Positions 19,628 through 28,674 of a stretch of DNA of 64,000 nucleotides are shown here, piece after piece. The notes under the pieces were generated by a model, which was not told where the DNA came from, searched no databases, and saw nothing but the letters and a program-made list of their open reading frames with translations. The stretch comes from Paraburkholderia panacisoli (GTDB taxonomy: Bacteria > Pseudomonadota > Gammaproteobacteria > Burkholderiales > Burkholderiaceae), in NCBI RefSeq assembly GCF_008369935.1, contig NZ_VTUZ01000035.1, forward strand, positions 1 to 64,000, written 5' to 3'. The first letter of the stretch is position 1. Each line of letters opens with the position of its first letter. Made by a program: the position numbers and the translations under genes.

Positions 19628-20548
19628 AGTCTTCCAGTCGTGTACGCCCCCGCGAAGACGGGCAACCTGTTCGTGTTGGACCGACGCACCGGCGCGCTCG
19701 TAGTGCCCGCACCCGAAATGCCGGTGCCGCAGGGCGCAGCGCCCGGTGACCACGTTTCGTCGACGCAACCGTTCTCCCAGCTTACGTTCCGTCCGAAGAA
19801 GCTGCTCACCGACGCCGACATGTGGGGAGCGACGATGTACGACCAGCTCGTGTGCCGCGTGATGTTCCACAAGCTGCGCTACGAAGGCACTTTCACACCA
19901 CCTTCGCTACAGGGTACGCTCGTGTTTCCGGGCAACCTCGGCATGTTCGAGTGGGGCGGCCTTGCCATCGATACCGACCGTCAGATTGCCGTTGCAAACC
20001 CGATCGCGCTGCCGTTCGTTTCGCGTCTGATCCCGCGCGGCCCGGGCAATCCGATGGAGCCGGTGCCGGCCGCCAAGGGCAGCGGCACGGAGTCGGGCAT
20101 CCAGCCGCAATATGGCGTGCCGTACGGCGTGACGCTCAACGCGTTCCTCTCGCCATTCGGCTTGCCGTGCAAGCAGCCGGCTTGGGGCTATATCTCCGCG
20201 ATCGATCTCAAGACCAATGAGATCGTATGGAAAAAACGCATCGGCACCGTGCGCGACAACTCGCCGGTTCCGCTGCCATTCAGAATGGGCATGCCGATGC
20301 TAGGCGGCCCGATCGTCACGGCGGGCGGCGTCGTCTTCATCGGCGGGACGGCGGACAACTACCTTCGCGCGTTCGATGCGAACAACGGCCAGGAGCTTTG
20401 GCGGGCGCGCCTGCCTGCCGGCGGCCAGGCCACGCCGATGAGCTACTCCGTGAACGGCCGCCAGTTTGTGGTGATCGCGGCCGGTGGTCACGGTTCGTTC
20501 GGGACCAAACTCGGCGACTATGTGATTGCCTATGCGCTTCCACAGTAA
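19628..20548 (+). pseudogene. gcd: PQQ-dependent membrane glucose dehydrogenase, C-terminal fragment
   Basis: About 305 residues matching the last part of the roughly 800-residue quinoprotein glucose dehydrogenase. Seen are VYAPAKTGNLFVLDRRTG, FPGNLGMFEWGGLAID, VPYGVTLNAFLSPFGLPCKQPAWGYISAID, GGPIVTAGGVVFIGGTADNYLRAFD and the closing blade FVVIAAGGHGSFGTKLGDYV. The five N-terminal membrane helices and most PQQ-binding blades are absent. A GTG at 19640 could start translation, but the product would lack a complete propeller. Upstream DNA gives no matching frame, so it is a large 5' deletion. The strain presumably lost this periplasmic glucose oxidation gene copy here. Confidence 0.85.
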
Positions 20549-20661
20549 GCGGCGCTCCACCCGCACTACCTCGGGGACTGTCGATCATGGAAGATGGCCC
20601 GCGATTCCGGACGAAAGCGGGCTGGCCGTTGTTCAAGCCGGCGACTCGAAGCGGATGTCAC

Positions 20662-21825
20662 TCAGGAAAGAGGAAGCGCGAGTCGCGCTATCTCAGCAAA
20701 GTATCGCGCGCCGGTGAGCAATATCTCGTCGTTGAAGTCGTATGTGGCGTTGTGGAGCGGAATACCTCCTTCCTTCCCCGTATCGCCGTTGCCAATGAAA
20801 ATAAAGTTGCCAGGTACGGCCTGAAGGAACGCACCGAAATCCTCGGAGATCATCATGGGCTGCACGCTGACGTCGACTTTATCCACGCCGGCGATACTGC
20901 GGGCCGCGGCAACGGCAAGGTCCACATATTCCGGTGAATTGACGGTGGGCGCAAATTCGTGCGTGTATTCGAACGTGCATTCAGCCCCGTGCGCATGGCA
21001 GATGCCTTCGCTGATTTCGCGCATGCGGGTTGCGAGCATCGCCTGGACTTCGGGTGCATAGCTGCGCGTATCACCCTTGATCGTCACGTTCGACGGGATG
21101 ACGTTGCGGATACCGTCCGTGATGAATTCCGTGCAGGAGATCACCGCCTGCAGGCTCGGATCAAGATTGCGGGACACAATTGTCTGTAATGCCAGCACGA
21201 TTTGCGACGCGATCACGATGGGATCGATGCCCATGTGCGGCCTGGCTGCATGCGTGCCACGGGCCTTGATGTGAATGACGAAATTGTCTTCGCTGGCCAT
21301 GATGCCGCCGGCGCGCGTCGCGAATGTCCCGGCGGGCATGCCGGGCATATTGTGCGCACCAAAGATCGCGTCGACGGGATATCGCTCGAAGAGCCCGTCT
21401 TTCATCATCGCTTTCGCGCCGCGGCCGTGTTCTTCGGCCGGCTGAAAAATGAATCGCACAGTGCCGCTGAAGTCCCTTCGTTCGGCAAGCAGACGCGCCG
21501 CGCCGAGAATCATCGACATATGTCCATCGTGTCCGCAGGCGTGCATCTTGCCTTGCGATCGCGAGGCATGCGGGCGGCCCGGTGCGTTCTCCGCGATATT
21601 CAACGCATCCATGTCGGCGCGCAGGCCAATCACGCCGCGGCCATTGCCGACTGCGAGGTTGGCGACCAGACCCGTTCCGCCAATGCCCCGGTGCACGTCA
21701 AGGCCGAGGGCTTTCAAAGCCCTCGCGACATAGTCCGAAGTGGCAACTTCCTCAAAACCGGTTTCCGGGTTCTGGTGCAGATGCTGGCGCCAACTCTTCA
21801 ATTGCGATTGCAAGGAGCTTTCCAT
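20662..21825 (-). CDS. M20-family amidohydrolase (hippurate/N-acyl amino acid hydrolase-like)
   Basis: 387 residues. Metal-site motifs of M20D amidohydrolases are present: GLRADMDAL, MHACGHDGHMS (Cys97, His99 and the neighbouring Asp/His), FQPAEEHGRGA with the catalytic Glu pair, and a C-terminal MISEDFGAFL. The dimerisation domain holds ARGTHAARPHMGIDPI. Such enzymes cleave N-acyl amides of amino acids in the cytoplasm. The gene follows diaminopropionate ammonia-lyase by 36 bases, as ygeY follows ygeX in E. coli. I infer that it frees 2,3-diaminopropionate or a related amino acid from an acylated form. The precise substrate is not visible. Confidence 0.8.
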   Translation of the reverse strand: MESSLQSQLKSWRQHLHQNPETGFEEVATSDYVARALKALGLDVHRGIGGTGLVANLAVGNGRGVIGLRADMDALNIAENAPGRPHASRSQGKMHACGHDGHMSMILGAARLLAERRDFSGTVRFIFQPAEEHGRGAKAMMKDGLFERYPVDAIFGAHNMPGMPAGTFATRAGGIMASEDNFVIHIKARGTHAARPHMGIDPIVIASQIVLALQTIVSRNLDPSLQAVISCTEFITDGIRNVIPSNVTIKGDTRSYAPEVQAMLATRMREISEGICHAHGAECTFEYTHEFAPTVNSPEYVDLAVAAARSIAGVDKVDVSVQPMMISEDFGAFLQAVPGNFIFIGNGDTGKEGGIPLHNATYDFNDEILLTGARYFAEIARLALPLS

Positions 21826-21861
21826 AATGCGTATCCCTTTTCGATAGCGATTTGGATTGTC

Positions 21862-23091
21862 TTATCGAACTGCTGCTTTCAGCCATTGAGCCTGACGCGC
21901 AAGAACTGAGTCGGCCGTCTCGCCTACATATTGGCTGTAGAGCGACGGAGCCGTCGCTCCCTCCGTGCTGATCACCAGAACTCGTGATTCCCTATTCAAA
22001 CCGATGGCGCGCGCAAGTTGTGAATGGCGCATCACTACTTCGACGCCGGCATAGCCTGCTGCGCCGGATTCGCCGATTACCAGCGGAATGTCTGCGCCGG
22101 TTCCGGCCGCGAGCCTGCCCATTGCCCCGATCGCGTCTTCATCGCTGATCGTCATGAAATCGTCGATGCACGGCTCGAGGATCTTCCACGCAAGTGGTGA
22201 AGCTTCGCCGCACGCAAGACCTGCCATGACTGAATCTACGGAGCCAGTCGCTTTCGCCGCCCGGCCTTGGAGCGCGCTTTGATACAGACAATCCGCCTGC
22301 TGCGGCTCGACGACGACGAAGCGTGGACGTTTGCGGCCATGAATCTCCCAGAGATAGCTGGCGAGCCCAGCAGCGAGACCGCCGACACCGCCTTGCAGAA
22401 ATACGTGCGTGAACGCGGATTCGTCTGCATGGCTTCCAGACTGCTCCACGATCTCGGCCGCGATCGCGCCATAACCCTGCATGACGTCGCGAGGAATGGC
22501 TTCATATCCTTCATAGGATGTGTCTGAGACCACGTGCCAGCCGTTTTCCTTCGCAAGGCGTGCGGCTTCTTGCACCGACTCGTCGTAGTTGCCCCTGATG
22601 CGAATGATTTGCGCGCCATACGCAGCGATGGCCTGTTCGCGCTCGGCGCTCACGTTGGCGTGCAAGACGATCACGCAATTGCAACCGAGCGTTTGTGCCG
22701 CAGCGGCCAAGGCCTTGCCATGGTTGCCGTCGGTCGCACTGATCACGGCGAGGTTCGTGAGCATTGCCTTGTAGCGTCCCTGGATCAAGCCCTTCGGATC
22801 GAGATCATGCTCGGGCCACAAACGCAGAATCAGGCGTATGAGCGCGATCGGTGCGCCCAGAGCCTTGAAGCTACCGAGTGGTGAGCGGACGGATTCGTCC
22901 TTGATGCTCAGACGCGCCACGCCGAGTCGTGCTGCCGCATCGGGCAGATCCCATAGAGGCGTAGCGAACGAACTGAGAAGCTGCCAGTTCTTAAGCCATG
23001 CACGGCTCTGTTCAGCGGACTCGACACTCAGCATAGTCTTCAGTTCGTTGGGATAGTCAGTGTGCGACGCGTGCTTGTTAGCGATCAGCAT
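21862..23091 (-). CDS. dpaL: diaminopropionate ammonia-lyase
   Basis: 409 residues of the PLP fold-type II family. Lys76 in SPLGSFKALGAP is the Schiff-base lysine. ATDGNHGKALAAAA is the phosphate/Asn motif, and QGGVGGLAAGLASYLWE is the glycine loop. The length and the DESVRSPLGSFKALG signature are those of DpaL (YgeX), which splits 2,3-diaminopropionate into pyruvate and two ammonia. It is divergent from an Lrp-type regulator and cotranscribed with the M20 hydrolase. Threonine dehydratase is the main alternative, but the N-terminal 60 residues and conserved DTSYEGYE fit DpaL better. Confidence 0.85.
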   Translation of the reverse strand: MLIANKHASHTDYPNELKTMLSVESAEQSRAWLKNWQLLSSFATPLWDLPDAAARLGVARLSIKDESVRSPLGSFKALGAPIALIRLILRLWPEHDLDPKGLIQGRYKAMLTNLAVISATDGNHGKALAAAAQTLGCNCVIVLHANVSAEREQAIAAYGAQIIRIRGNYDESVQEAARLAKENGWHVVSDTSYEGYEAIPRDVMQGYGAIAAEIVEQSGSHADESAFTHVFLQGGVGGLAAGLASYLWEIHGRKRPRFVVVEPQQADCLYQSALQGRAAKATGSVDSVMAGLACGEASPLAWKILEPCIDDFMTISDEDAIGAMGRLAAGTGADIPLVIGESGAAGYAGVEVVMRHSQLARAIGLNRESRVLVISTEGATAPSLYSQYVGETADSVLARQAQWLKAAVR

Positions 23092-23262
23092 TGCGGTGCG
23101 GCTCCAGTGAGTCAGTGTCCGGGGCGGACCGTCGCATTACCCCTGCGGGAAATCGACACGCCAGCCAATGACAAAATAATATTGCTTGACGTGGTTAAAT
23201 TAATCCCTAAATCTTGGGTCCTCACGCAATAATTTCTCACTTTCGTACCAGGACCCCACACC

Positions 23263-23739
23263 ATGGCTATCACCCTCGATGTATTCGATCGCAAGCTGCT
23301 AGCCGAGGTCCAGCAGGACGCGCAACTGCCCCAAAATGAACTTGGCGCGCGGGTCAATCTCTCGACTGCCGCCGTGAACCGCCGTTTGCGCCGCCTGGCC
23401 GAAGACGGCGTGATTGACCGGTATGCGGCCATCGTCTCGCCCGAAAAGGTGGGATGTCCTCTTACTATTGTTTCCATGGTGGAAGTCGAGAGTGAGCAAA
23501 TCGATCTGCTCGATTCCATGAAGCGGACCTTTGAACGGTGTCCGCAGATTCAGCAGTGCTACTACGTCGCGGGCGAGTGGGATTTCGTACTGATCCTGAC
23601 CGTGCGGGACATGGAGCAATACAACGACCTGACCCGGCAGCTTTTCTTTTCCAATAACAACGTCAAGCGCTTCAAGACGCTCGTGAGCATGAGCCGGGTA
23701 AAGGTCGGGCTCGGCGTACCGGTAGAGATCGACGACTGA
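23263..23739 (+). CDS. Lrp/AsnC-family regulator
   Basis: 158 residues: an N-terminal helix-turn-helix (LDVFDRKLLAEVQQDAQLPQNELGARVNLSTAAVNRRLRRLAEDGVI) and a C-terminal RAM domain (VEVESEQIDLLDSMKRTFERCPQIQQCYYVAGEWDFVLIL) that binds amino acids and forms octamers. It is transcribed away from dpaL with 171 bases between the starts. This intergenic region contains AT-rich blocks (AATAATATT and TTAAATTAA at about 23174-23205) suited to Lrp binding. I infer local control of dpaL and the M20 gene, by diaminopropionate or its product. Confidence 0.88.
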   Translation: MAITLDVFDRKLLAEVQQDAQLPQNELGARVNLSTAAVNRRLRRLAEDGVIDRYAAIVSPEKVGCPLTIVSMVEVESEQIDLLDSMKRTFERCPQIQQCYYVAGEWDFVLILTVRDMEQYNDLTRQLFFSNNNVKRFKTLVSMSRVKVGLGVPVEIDD

Positions 23740-23871
23740 AGCAGTTCATCCGGCGCGGCAGCCGGCCGCGCGGAACGTGACGTGTCCATTGCGTCGCCGC
23801 CGGCACGCGGCTGACGACGCCCACCGCGTTTCCGTGACGGACCTCGAGTTGATCATCGTGACGAAAGTGGC

Positions 23872-25008
23872 TTATCTGACGACGCTCGCGTCGTGCCAGT
23901 CGCCCTGGCCAAACTGCCGGACAGTAATCGCGCCGTTGCGAATGTCGCCGCTTTCGTCGAACTTGATCGGTCCCGTCACACCGTCCAGTGCAAGCTTCTG
24001 AAGCTTCGGCAAATAGACTTTCGGGTCGACCGACTCGGCAGCCTGCATCGCACCGGCCATCGCCATCACGGCGTCATACGCATACGGCGCGTAGAGTTGC
24101 ACTGGAACGCCGAACCGCTGCTGGTAGCGCTTGAAGAAGGCGTCCCCCTGCGGCATTTTCGACGGCGGCACGCCCGCCAGCGTGCAATACGTGCCGCTGT
24201 TCATCGCGGCACCCGCGAGCTTGATGAATTGCGGCGTACAGGCCTCATCACCCGCGATGAGTTTGGCCTTCAGACCCAACTTCTGCGCCTGCTGGACGAA
24301 TGCGGCCGCTTGCGTATCTCCGCCTGTGAAGACGATCCCATCGGGGACGTGGCTCTTGATAGTCGTGAGGACCGCCATCCAGTTAGTGGTCTTGTCGGTG
24401 CCGTATTCACGCGCGACAACGGTGCCTCCCGAAGCCTTGACCGCTTTTTCGACTTCGTCGGCGAGTCCCTGTCCGTAGGCTGTTCGATCGTCGACGATCG
24501 CAATCTTCGTCGACTTCAGTTCCTTCACAAGATAGGTGCCGATGACCGTTCCTTGTCGCACGTCGTTCGCAACCATGCGAAAGACGTTCTTGTAGCCCTG
24601 CGCCGTGAGCTTGGGGTTGGTAGCGGACTCGGTGATCATCGGTATCCCTGCATCCGAATAGATCTTCGATGCGGGAATCGACGTGCCGGAGTTGGCGTGG
24701 CCGACCACGCCTGCAACGCGGTCATCGACCAGTTTTTGCGCTACAGTCACGGCGGTTTTCGGGTCGGCGGCGTCGTCCTGCGAATCCAGTACGAACGTGA
24801 CCGGCTGCCCTCCGATACGGAGTTTCTTCGCGTTGAGATCCTCGATTGCGAGCCGGACGCCATTCTCGTCGTCCTTGCCTATGTGGGACAGCTCGCCAGT
24901 TAATGGTGATACCTGGCCGATCTTGACCGTGACGTCTGCCTCTGCCAGAAGCGGCTGCAGCGCGAACACCATCATCAGAAGAGGAGGGAAGAATTTCAGG
25001 TTTTTCAT
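23872..25008 (-). CDS. branched-chain amino acid ABC transporter substrate-binding protein (LivK type)
   Basis: 378 residues. The signal peptide MKNLKFFPPLLMMVFALQPLLAEA precedes a type I binding-protein fold typical of Leu/Ile/Val-binding proteins: VKIGQVSPLTGELSHIGKDDENGVRLAIEDLN, VVGHANSGTSIPASKIYSDAGIPMITESATNP, KIAIVDDRTAYGQGLADEVEKA and the C-terminal YAYDAVMAMAGAMQAAESVDP. LivK-like proteins bind varied amino acids and amides. No permease or ATPase gene is in the window, so it is an orphan that may use components encoded elsewhere. Its position next to the dpaL/Lrp module suggests, but does not prove, a shared substrate. Confidence 0.88.
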   Translation of the reverse strand: MKNLKFFPPLLMMVFALQPLLAEADVTVKIGQVSPLTGELSHIGKDDENGVRLAIEDLNAKKLRIGGQPVTFVLDSQDDAADPKTAVTVAQKLVDDRVAGVVGHANSGTSIPASKIYSDAGIPMITESATNPKLTAQGYKNVFRMVANDVRQGTVIGTYLVKELKSTKIAIVDDRTAYGQGLADEVEKAVKASGGTVVAREYGTDKTTNWMAVLTTIKSHVPDGIVFTGGDTQAAAFVQQAQKLGLKAKLIAGDEACTPQFIKLAGAAMNSGTYCTLAGVPPSKMPQGDAFFKRYQQRFGVPVQLYAPYAYDAVMAMAGAMQAAESVDPKVYLPKLQKLALDGVTGPIKFDESGDIRNGAITVRQFGQGDWHDASVVR

Positions 25009-25637
25009 GCTCGGGCGCTCACTAGGTTGCGTCGACGGATTGAAGGAAACTCTGGCACTTCCGCGGCCTTTTCTGATCGCGTGATGCTGTAACGATCGTA
25101 AAGGTGCGCTGCGATTGCCAAAATCCGCCGATTGCCCTGTGCCGCAATTTCTAATCGTTCCGATGCAGGAAAGTGAGAGATTTTTGACGTCCGTGTCGCC
25201 GTGAGCAAGCGAAACAACGGTGAGGTCTGTAAAGCGACAATCGCGTCCTGAACTCTAAGGGTTGGCGAGTATCAACCTTGGCGGTACTCGCGCTTCCCGA
25301 TGCTTCGCTCGCAGCAACCGGTGCGGCTGCTATGGGTCAAGCAACGGCCGCTTGGACGCATATTGCGGGGGATCGTTGCGGGTCGATCATTCGCGATGCG
25401 TTCGTGGCGGCAAGGCCGCGATATCCGCTTTCGGGAAACGACGGCGGCCGACGCGCTGGTTTCCCATCGATCGACACGCGTGGACTGGTGCAGCGCAAGT
25501 CGCGTCTGATCCCAGGAACGGCGACGGCGGCGTCTGTCGGCCCAGAGGCCGTTAGTCCGATATGGCTCATACGCAACGGACGGGCCATACTGCAGGCGTT
25601 GTGTCTTCCTCCCACCTCCTGATTGGAGAAGTGCGCC
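25009..25637. other. gene-poor stretch
   Basis: About 630 bases containing the LivK-like gene's promoter region and a 114-codon plus-strand frame (25278-25622) that I do not recognise. Its composition, rich in Ala, Arg and Gly with no motif, resembles a chance frame. Nothing else is supported here. Confidence 0.35.
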
Positions 25638-26126
25638 ATGAAGCTATTTACCATCGCTGTTCTGGCTGTCGCGCTCGCCGGATGCGCCGCGAACCAAGGC
25701 ATGTCAAACAACGCGCCTGCGTCTGCGTCGCACACAGAAAGCTGTAAGGTCACGTCAGATCAAGAGATTGCGGCGTTGTTTGATCGATGGAATCAGTCGC
25801 TGCAAACCGGTGATCCGCACAAGGTGGTCGCCAATTATGCGGAGCGGTCAATTCTTCTTCCAACGATATCCAACAAGCCGCGCCTGACGGTCGCAGACAA
25901 AGAAGAATACTTCCATCATTTCCTGCAAGATAGGCCGTCCGGAAAGATTGATTTCCGCTACATTGAACTGGGGTGCAATTCTGCTGTGGACGCTGGGCTT
26001 TACACATTTACCTTCGCAAGAACTGGAGCGGTTGTAAAGGCCCGTTACACGTACACCTATCACTGGGATGGCGTGCAATGGCTGATTACGAGTCACCATT
26101 CATCGGCTATGCCGGAGAAGCAGTGA
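25638..26126 (+). CDS. SnoaL/CaMKII-association-domain lipoprotein
   Basis: 162 residues. MKLFTIAVLAVALAGCAAN is a lipoprotein signal with lipobox LAGC, Cys at residue 16. The rest is a compact alpha+beta cone of the SgcJ/CaMKII-association (DUF4440-like) type: DQEIAALFDRWNQSLQTGDPHKVVANYAERSILLPT, VADKEEYFHHFL, then beta strands ending YTYHWDGVQWLITSHHSS. These domains often act as small-ligand binding or oligomerisation units, and secreted forms are common in proteobacteria. The ATG at 25638 has GGAGAAG about 6 bases upstream, better than the in-frame ATG at 25623. Function is unknown. Confidence 0.75.
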   Translation: MKLFTIAVLAVALAGCAANQGMSNNAPASASHTESCKVTSDQEIAALFDRWNQSLQTGDPHKVVANYAERSILLPTISNKPRLTVADKEEYFHHFLQDRPSGKIDFRYIELGCNSAVDAGLYTFTFARTGAVVKARYTYTYHWDGVQWLITSHHSSAMPEKQ

Positions 26127-26953
26127 CAGGGGTTTAAGCCTCGACTGCCGGGTTGCGGCTGCGCGGCGTCAGCAGCGTGGCCAACGTCAATGCTTATGCG
26201 CCGTCTGTCATCGTGTCCTTCAACGTGCGGTTGGTTGTCGCGTACGTTGATCGGCAGCTTCGCACCGGTGCAAGAGGGCACGCTATCAGACTGCGCGCGG
26301 ATGATTGAAGCGAGGGAAGAAATAGGCGGGTCCTTCGTCGCTATTTCATCCGGCATAGTTTCGCGGTGCAAACGGCCCGATTCGCTTGGCCGGTTTTCCG
26401 CAATGCTGGCTCAGCATGGCGTCCATGCTTACAACGAAAAGAATCGGCATGGCACGAACGAACGCGGCAGCGCTGGCGACGGCGTTGAGGGCGATCCTTA
26501 GGCGACTTGCCCGGCAAAAGCGCGCGCCGACAGCATGAACGCCTGCTGCAGGCACTGTCTGGTTTCGGCAGCGTCACAACGGTCGACGCGCCGTGCTTCC
26601 TCGACATTTTCGATCCGCGGGCTCGCGCACGCGAACGGGCAGCTCGCCCCGTTTGGCGCGGCGTTCTCTGTTGCGTTCACTCGGAAGTCCACGTCAAGGG
26701 ATGCCGGAGGTGGTCGGCGCCTCTGCACAAATGAACCGATACAACGACATCCGGCGCTATCGCGCCACCCACCGCTACTCAGCGTGTGTCCGATTAAGGT
26801 CAGGTGTCCGCGGCCCGCTGACGGGATTCCAAGTCTGAACAGTGGCCGCAGTTGATTGGGATCTCCCGGGACTGCGGTCCGTTGTATGTCTGCCGCGACC
26901 CTCGAGGGTCATCCCTGGTTGCACAACGCCCTTGTCACATCTATCTTTCTACA
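26127..26953. other. gene-poor stretch, 0.8 kb
   Basis: No recognisable coding sequence on either strand between the lipoprotein gene and the GntR regulator. Several 70-100 codon open frames exist on both strands, all rich in Arg, Ser and Cys without motifs. It may contain decayed genes that I cannot identify by eye. Confidence 0.3.
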
Positions 26954-26965
26954 TCATACGTATGA
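26954..26965. promoter_or_regulatory. palindrome upstream of GntR gene, candidate operator
   Basis: TCATACGTATGA is a perfect 12-base palindrome lying 15 bases before the GTG start of the GntR-family regulator. FadR-subfamily GntR proteins bind short palindromes with T-G-N-ATAC-like half sites, and the closeness to the start suggests repression of this operon by its own regulator. Confidence 0.6.
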
Positions 26966-26980
26966 CCTAGAGAGTAAATC

Positions 26981-27700
26981 GTGGCAACGCTACACAGGCA
27001 GGTCCTGAATCAGCTGGGCGAGCAGATCTGTTCAGGTAAATTCATGCCCGGTGACATCCTGCCGGCCGAGCCGATCCTGGCCGAACAGATGCAGGTGAGC
27101 CGCATCACCATCCGCGAGACGATGAAGTCGCTCTCGGCCAAGGGCATGCTGCAAGTGCGTCGCCGCTACGGCACGATCGTGCTGCCGCGCGCGCAATGGC
27201 AACTGTTCGATCCCGACGTGATCACCTGGCGTGCGCGCGCCGGCGCGATCGAACCGGGGCTCATCGAAGATCTGATGGAGTTGCGGCTGATCATCGAGCC
27301 GAACGCAGCCAGGCTCGCCGCGAAACGCGCGACGCCGGAAGATCGCATCGCCGTGCGCCGCGCATTCAAGGCGATGGAGCGTGCGGTGGCCGGCCACGGC
27401 GAATATGTCCCCGCCGACCTCGCGTTTCACGGCGCCATCCTTGCCGCCTGTCACAACCAGTTCGTCCAGCAGATGCAGAACGCGCTGTCGGCGATCCTGC
27501 GCACGAGCTTCGAACTCAGTTCCGAAATCGCGGGCGGTCCGGCCCGTTCGCTGCCGATGCACGAGGCGCTATGCGTGGCGATCGAGCAGGGCGATCCGGA
27601 AGCCGCCGAACAGGCCGTGCTGACGCTGATCAGGCGCGCCGAGCAGGATTTCGAGGACCGCGCCGCGTTGAACAGCACCGCCAACGACCAGCCGGCCTGA
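26981..27700 (+). CDS. GntR-family (FadR subfamily) regulator
   Basis: 239 residues. The N-terminal winged helix reads LGEQICSGKFMPGDILPAEPILAEQMQVSRITIRETMKSLSAKGMLQVRRRYGTIV. The C-terminal FCD helical domain has LMELRLIIEPNAARLAA, the metal-binding residues Asp/His in ADLAFHGAILAACHN, and a late LPMHEALCVAI. FCD regulators sense carboxylic or sugar acids. GTG start at 26981, with GAGAG upstream. It is the first gene of a four-gene run encoding sugar-acid enzymes and resembles DgoR/GntR-type repressors. I infer that a sugar acid such as gluconate or galactonate releases it from DNA. Confidence 0.87.
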   Translation: MATLHRQVLNQLGEQICSGKFMPGDILPAEPILAEQMQVSRITIRETMKSLSAKGMLQVRRRYGTIVLPRAQWQLFDPDVITWRARAGAIEPGLIEDLMELRLIIEPNAARLAAKRATPEDRIAVRRAFKAMERAVAGHGEYVPADLAFHGAILAACHNQFVQQMQNALSAILRTSFELSSEIAGGPARSLPMHEALCVAIEQGDPEAAEQAVLTLIRRAEQDFEDRAALNSTANDQPA

Positions 27701-27809
27701 CGCAGTCCGGTTTCGCCAGCAGCGCATCCAACCCACTTGAATCGCGACGCACAGCGCCGTCGCGATGGGCGCCCTCGCGCCTTTTTCCTGACCACACAGA
27801 GGACCCAGC

Positions 27810-28577
27810 ATGACCCATCTATTCGATCTGAGCGGCCGCACGGCGCTTATCACCGGCTCGGCACGCGGTATTGGCTACGCGTTGGCCGAGGGATTGGCGG
27901 CGGCGGGCGCCAGCGTCGTGCTCAACGGCACGCGTGCGGATACGGTCGCTGAATCGGTCAGCAAGCTCGCCAGCGTAGGCTACAAGGCGCAGGGCCGTGC
28001 CTTCGACGTCACCGACGAAGCGGCCGTCGCCGAGGCTTTCGCGCAGTGGGACAGGGACGGCGTGCCAATCGATATCGTCGTGAATAACGCGGGCATCCAG
28101 TTCCGCAAGCCGCTCGTCGATCTTGAACTGAGCGACTGGCAGCGCGTGATCGACACGAACCTGACCAGCGCGTTCATCGTCGCGAAGCAGGCCGCGCGCC
28201 GCATGATCGCGCGCGGCACGGGCGGCAAGATCATCAACATCGGCTCGCTCACGAGCGAAGCAGGGCGGGCGACAGTCGGCGCGTACACGGCGGCGAAGGG
28301 CGGCATCAAGATGCTGACCCGCGCAATGAGCGCCGAATGGGCGGTCTCGAACATCCAGGCGAACGCGATTGGTCCGGGATACATCCTGACCGACATGAAC
28401 AAGCCGCTGATCGAGAACGCGGCCTTCGATGCGTGGGTGAAAAGCAGCAACCCTTCGCAACGCTGGGGCACACCGGATGAACTCGTCGGCACGGCGGTGT
28501 ATCTCGCGTCGCCCGCGTCGAGCTATGTGAACGGTCAGATCATTTACGTGGACGGCGGCTGGCTGGCCGTACTTTGA
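27810..28577 (+). CDS. gluconate 5-dehydrogenase-like SDR
   Basis: 255 residues of the classical short-chain dehydrogenase family. It shows the cofactor motif TGSARGIGYALAEGLA, NNAGIQFRKPL, the active-site Ser in NIGSLTSEAG, and the catalytic Tyr-x3-Lys in YTAAKGG. The ending GQIIYVDGGWLAVL is typical. The signature TGSARGIG plus NNAGIQ(F/Y)R and the sugar-acid context point to gluconate 5-dehydrogenase (IdnO/Gno), which interconverts gluconate and 5-ketogluconate. Related 2-deoxy-gluconate 3-dehydrogenases are a close alternative. GAGGA precedes the ATG by 8 bases, and the gene follows the regulator by 109 bases. Confidence 0.8.
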   Translation: MTHLFDLSGRTALITGSARGIGYALAEGLAAAGASVVLNGTRADTVAESVSKLASVGYKAQGRAFDVTDEAAVAEAFAQWDRDGVPIDIVVNNAGIQFRKPLVDLELSDWQRVIDTNLTSAFIVAKQAARRMIARGTGGKIINIGSLTSEAGRATVGAYTAAKGGIKMLTRAMSAEWAVSNIQANAIGPGYILTDMNKPLIENAAFDAWVKSSNPSQRWGTPDELVGTAVYLASPASSYVNGQIIYVDGGWLAVL

Positions 28578-28674
28578 AGCCGATTTGAATGCAGGGCCGC
28601 GCGAGTACAGCAGAACAAAAAAACGACTCGCGCGCAGTCAACCGTTGTATGCGCCGTACCGATCCGGAGACATC

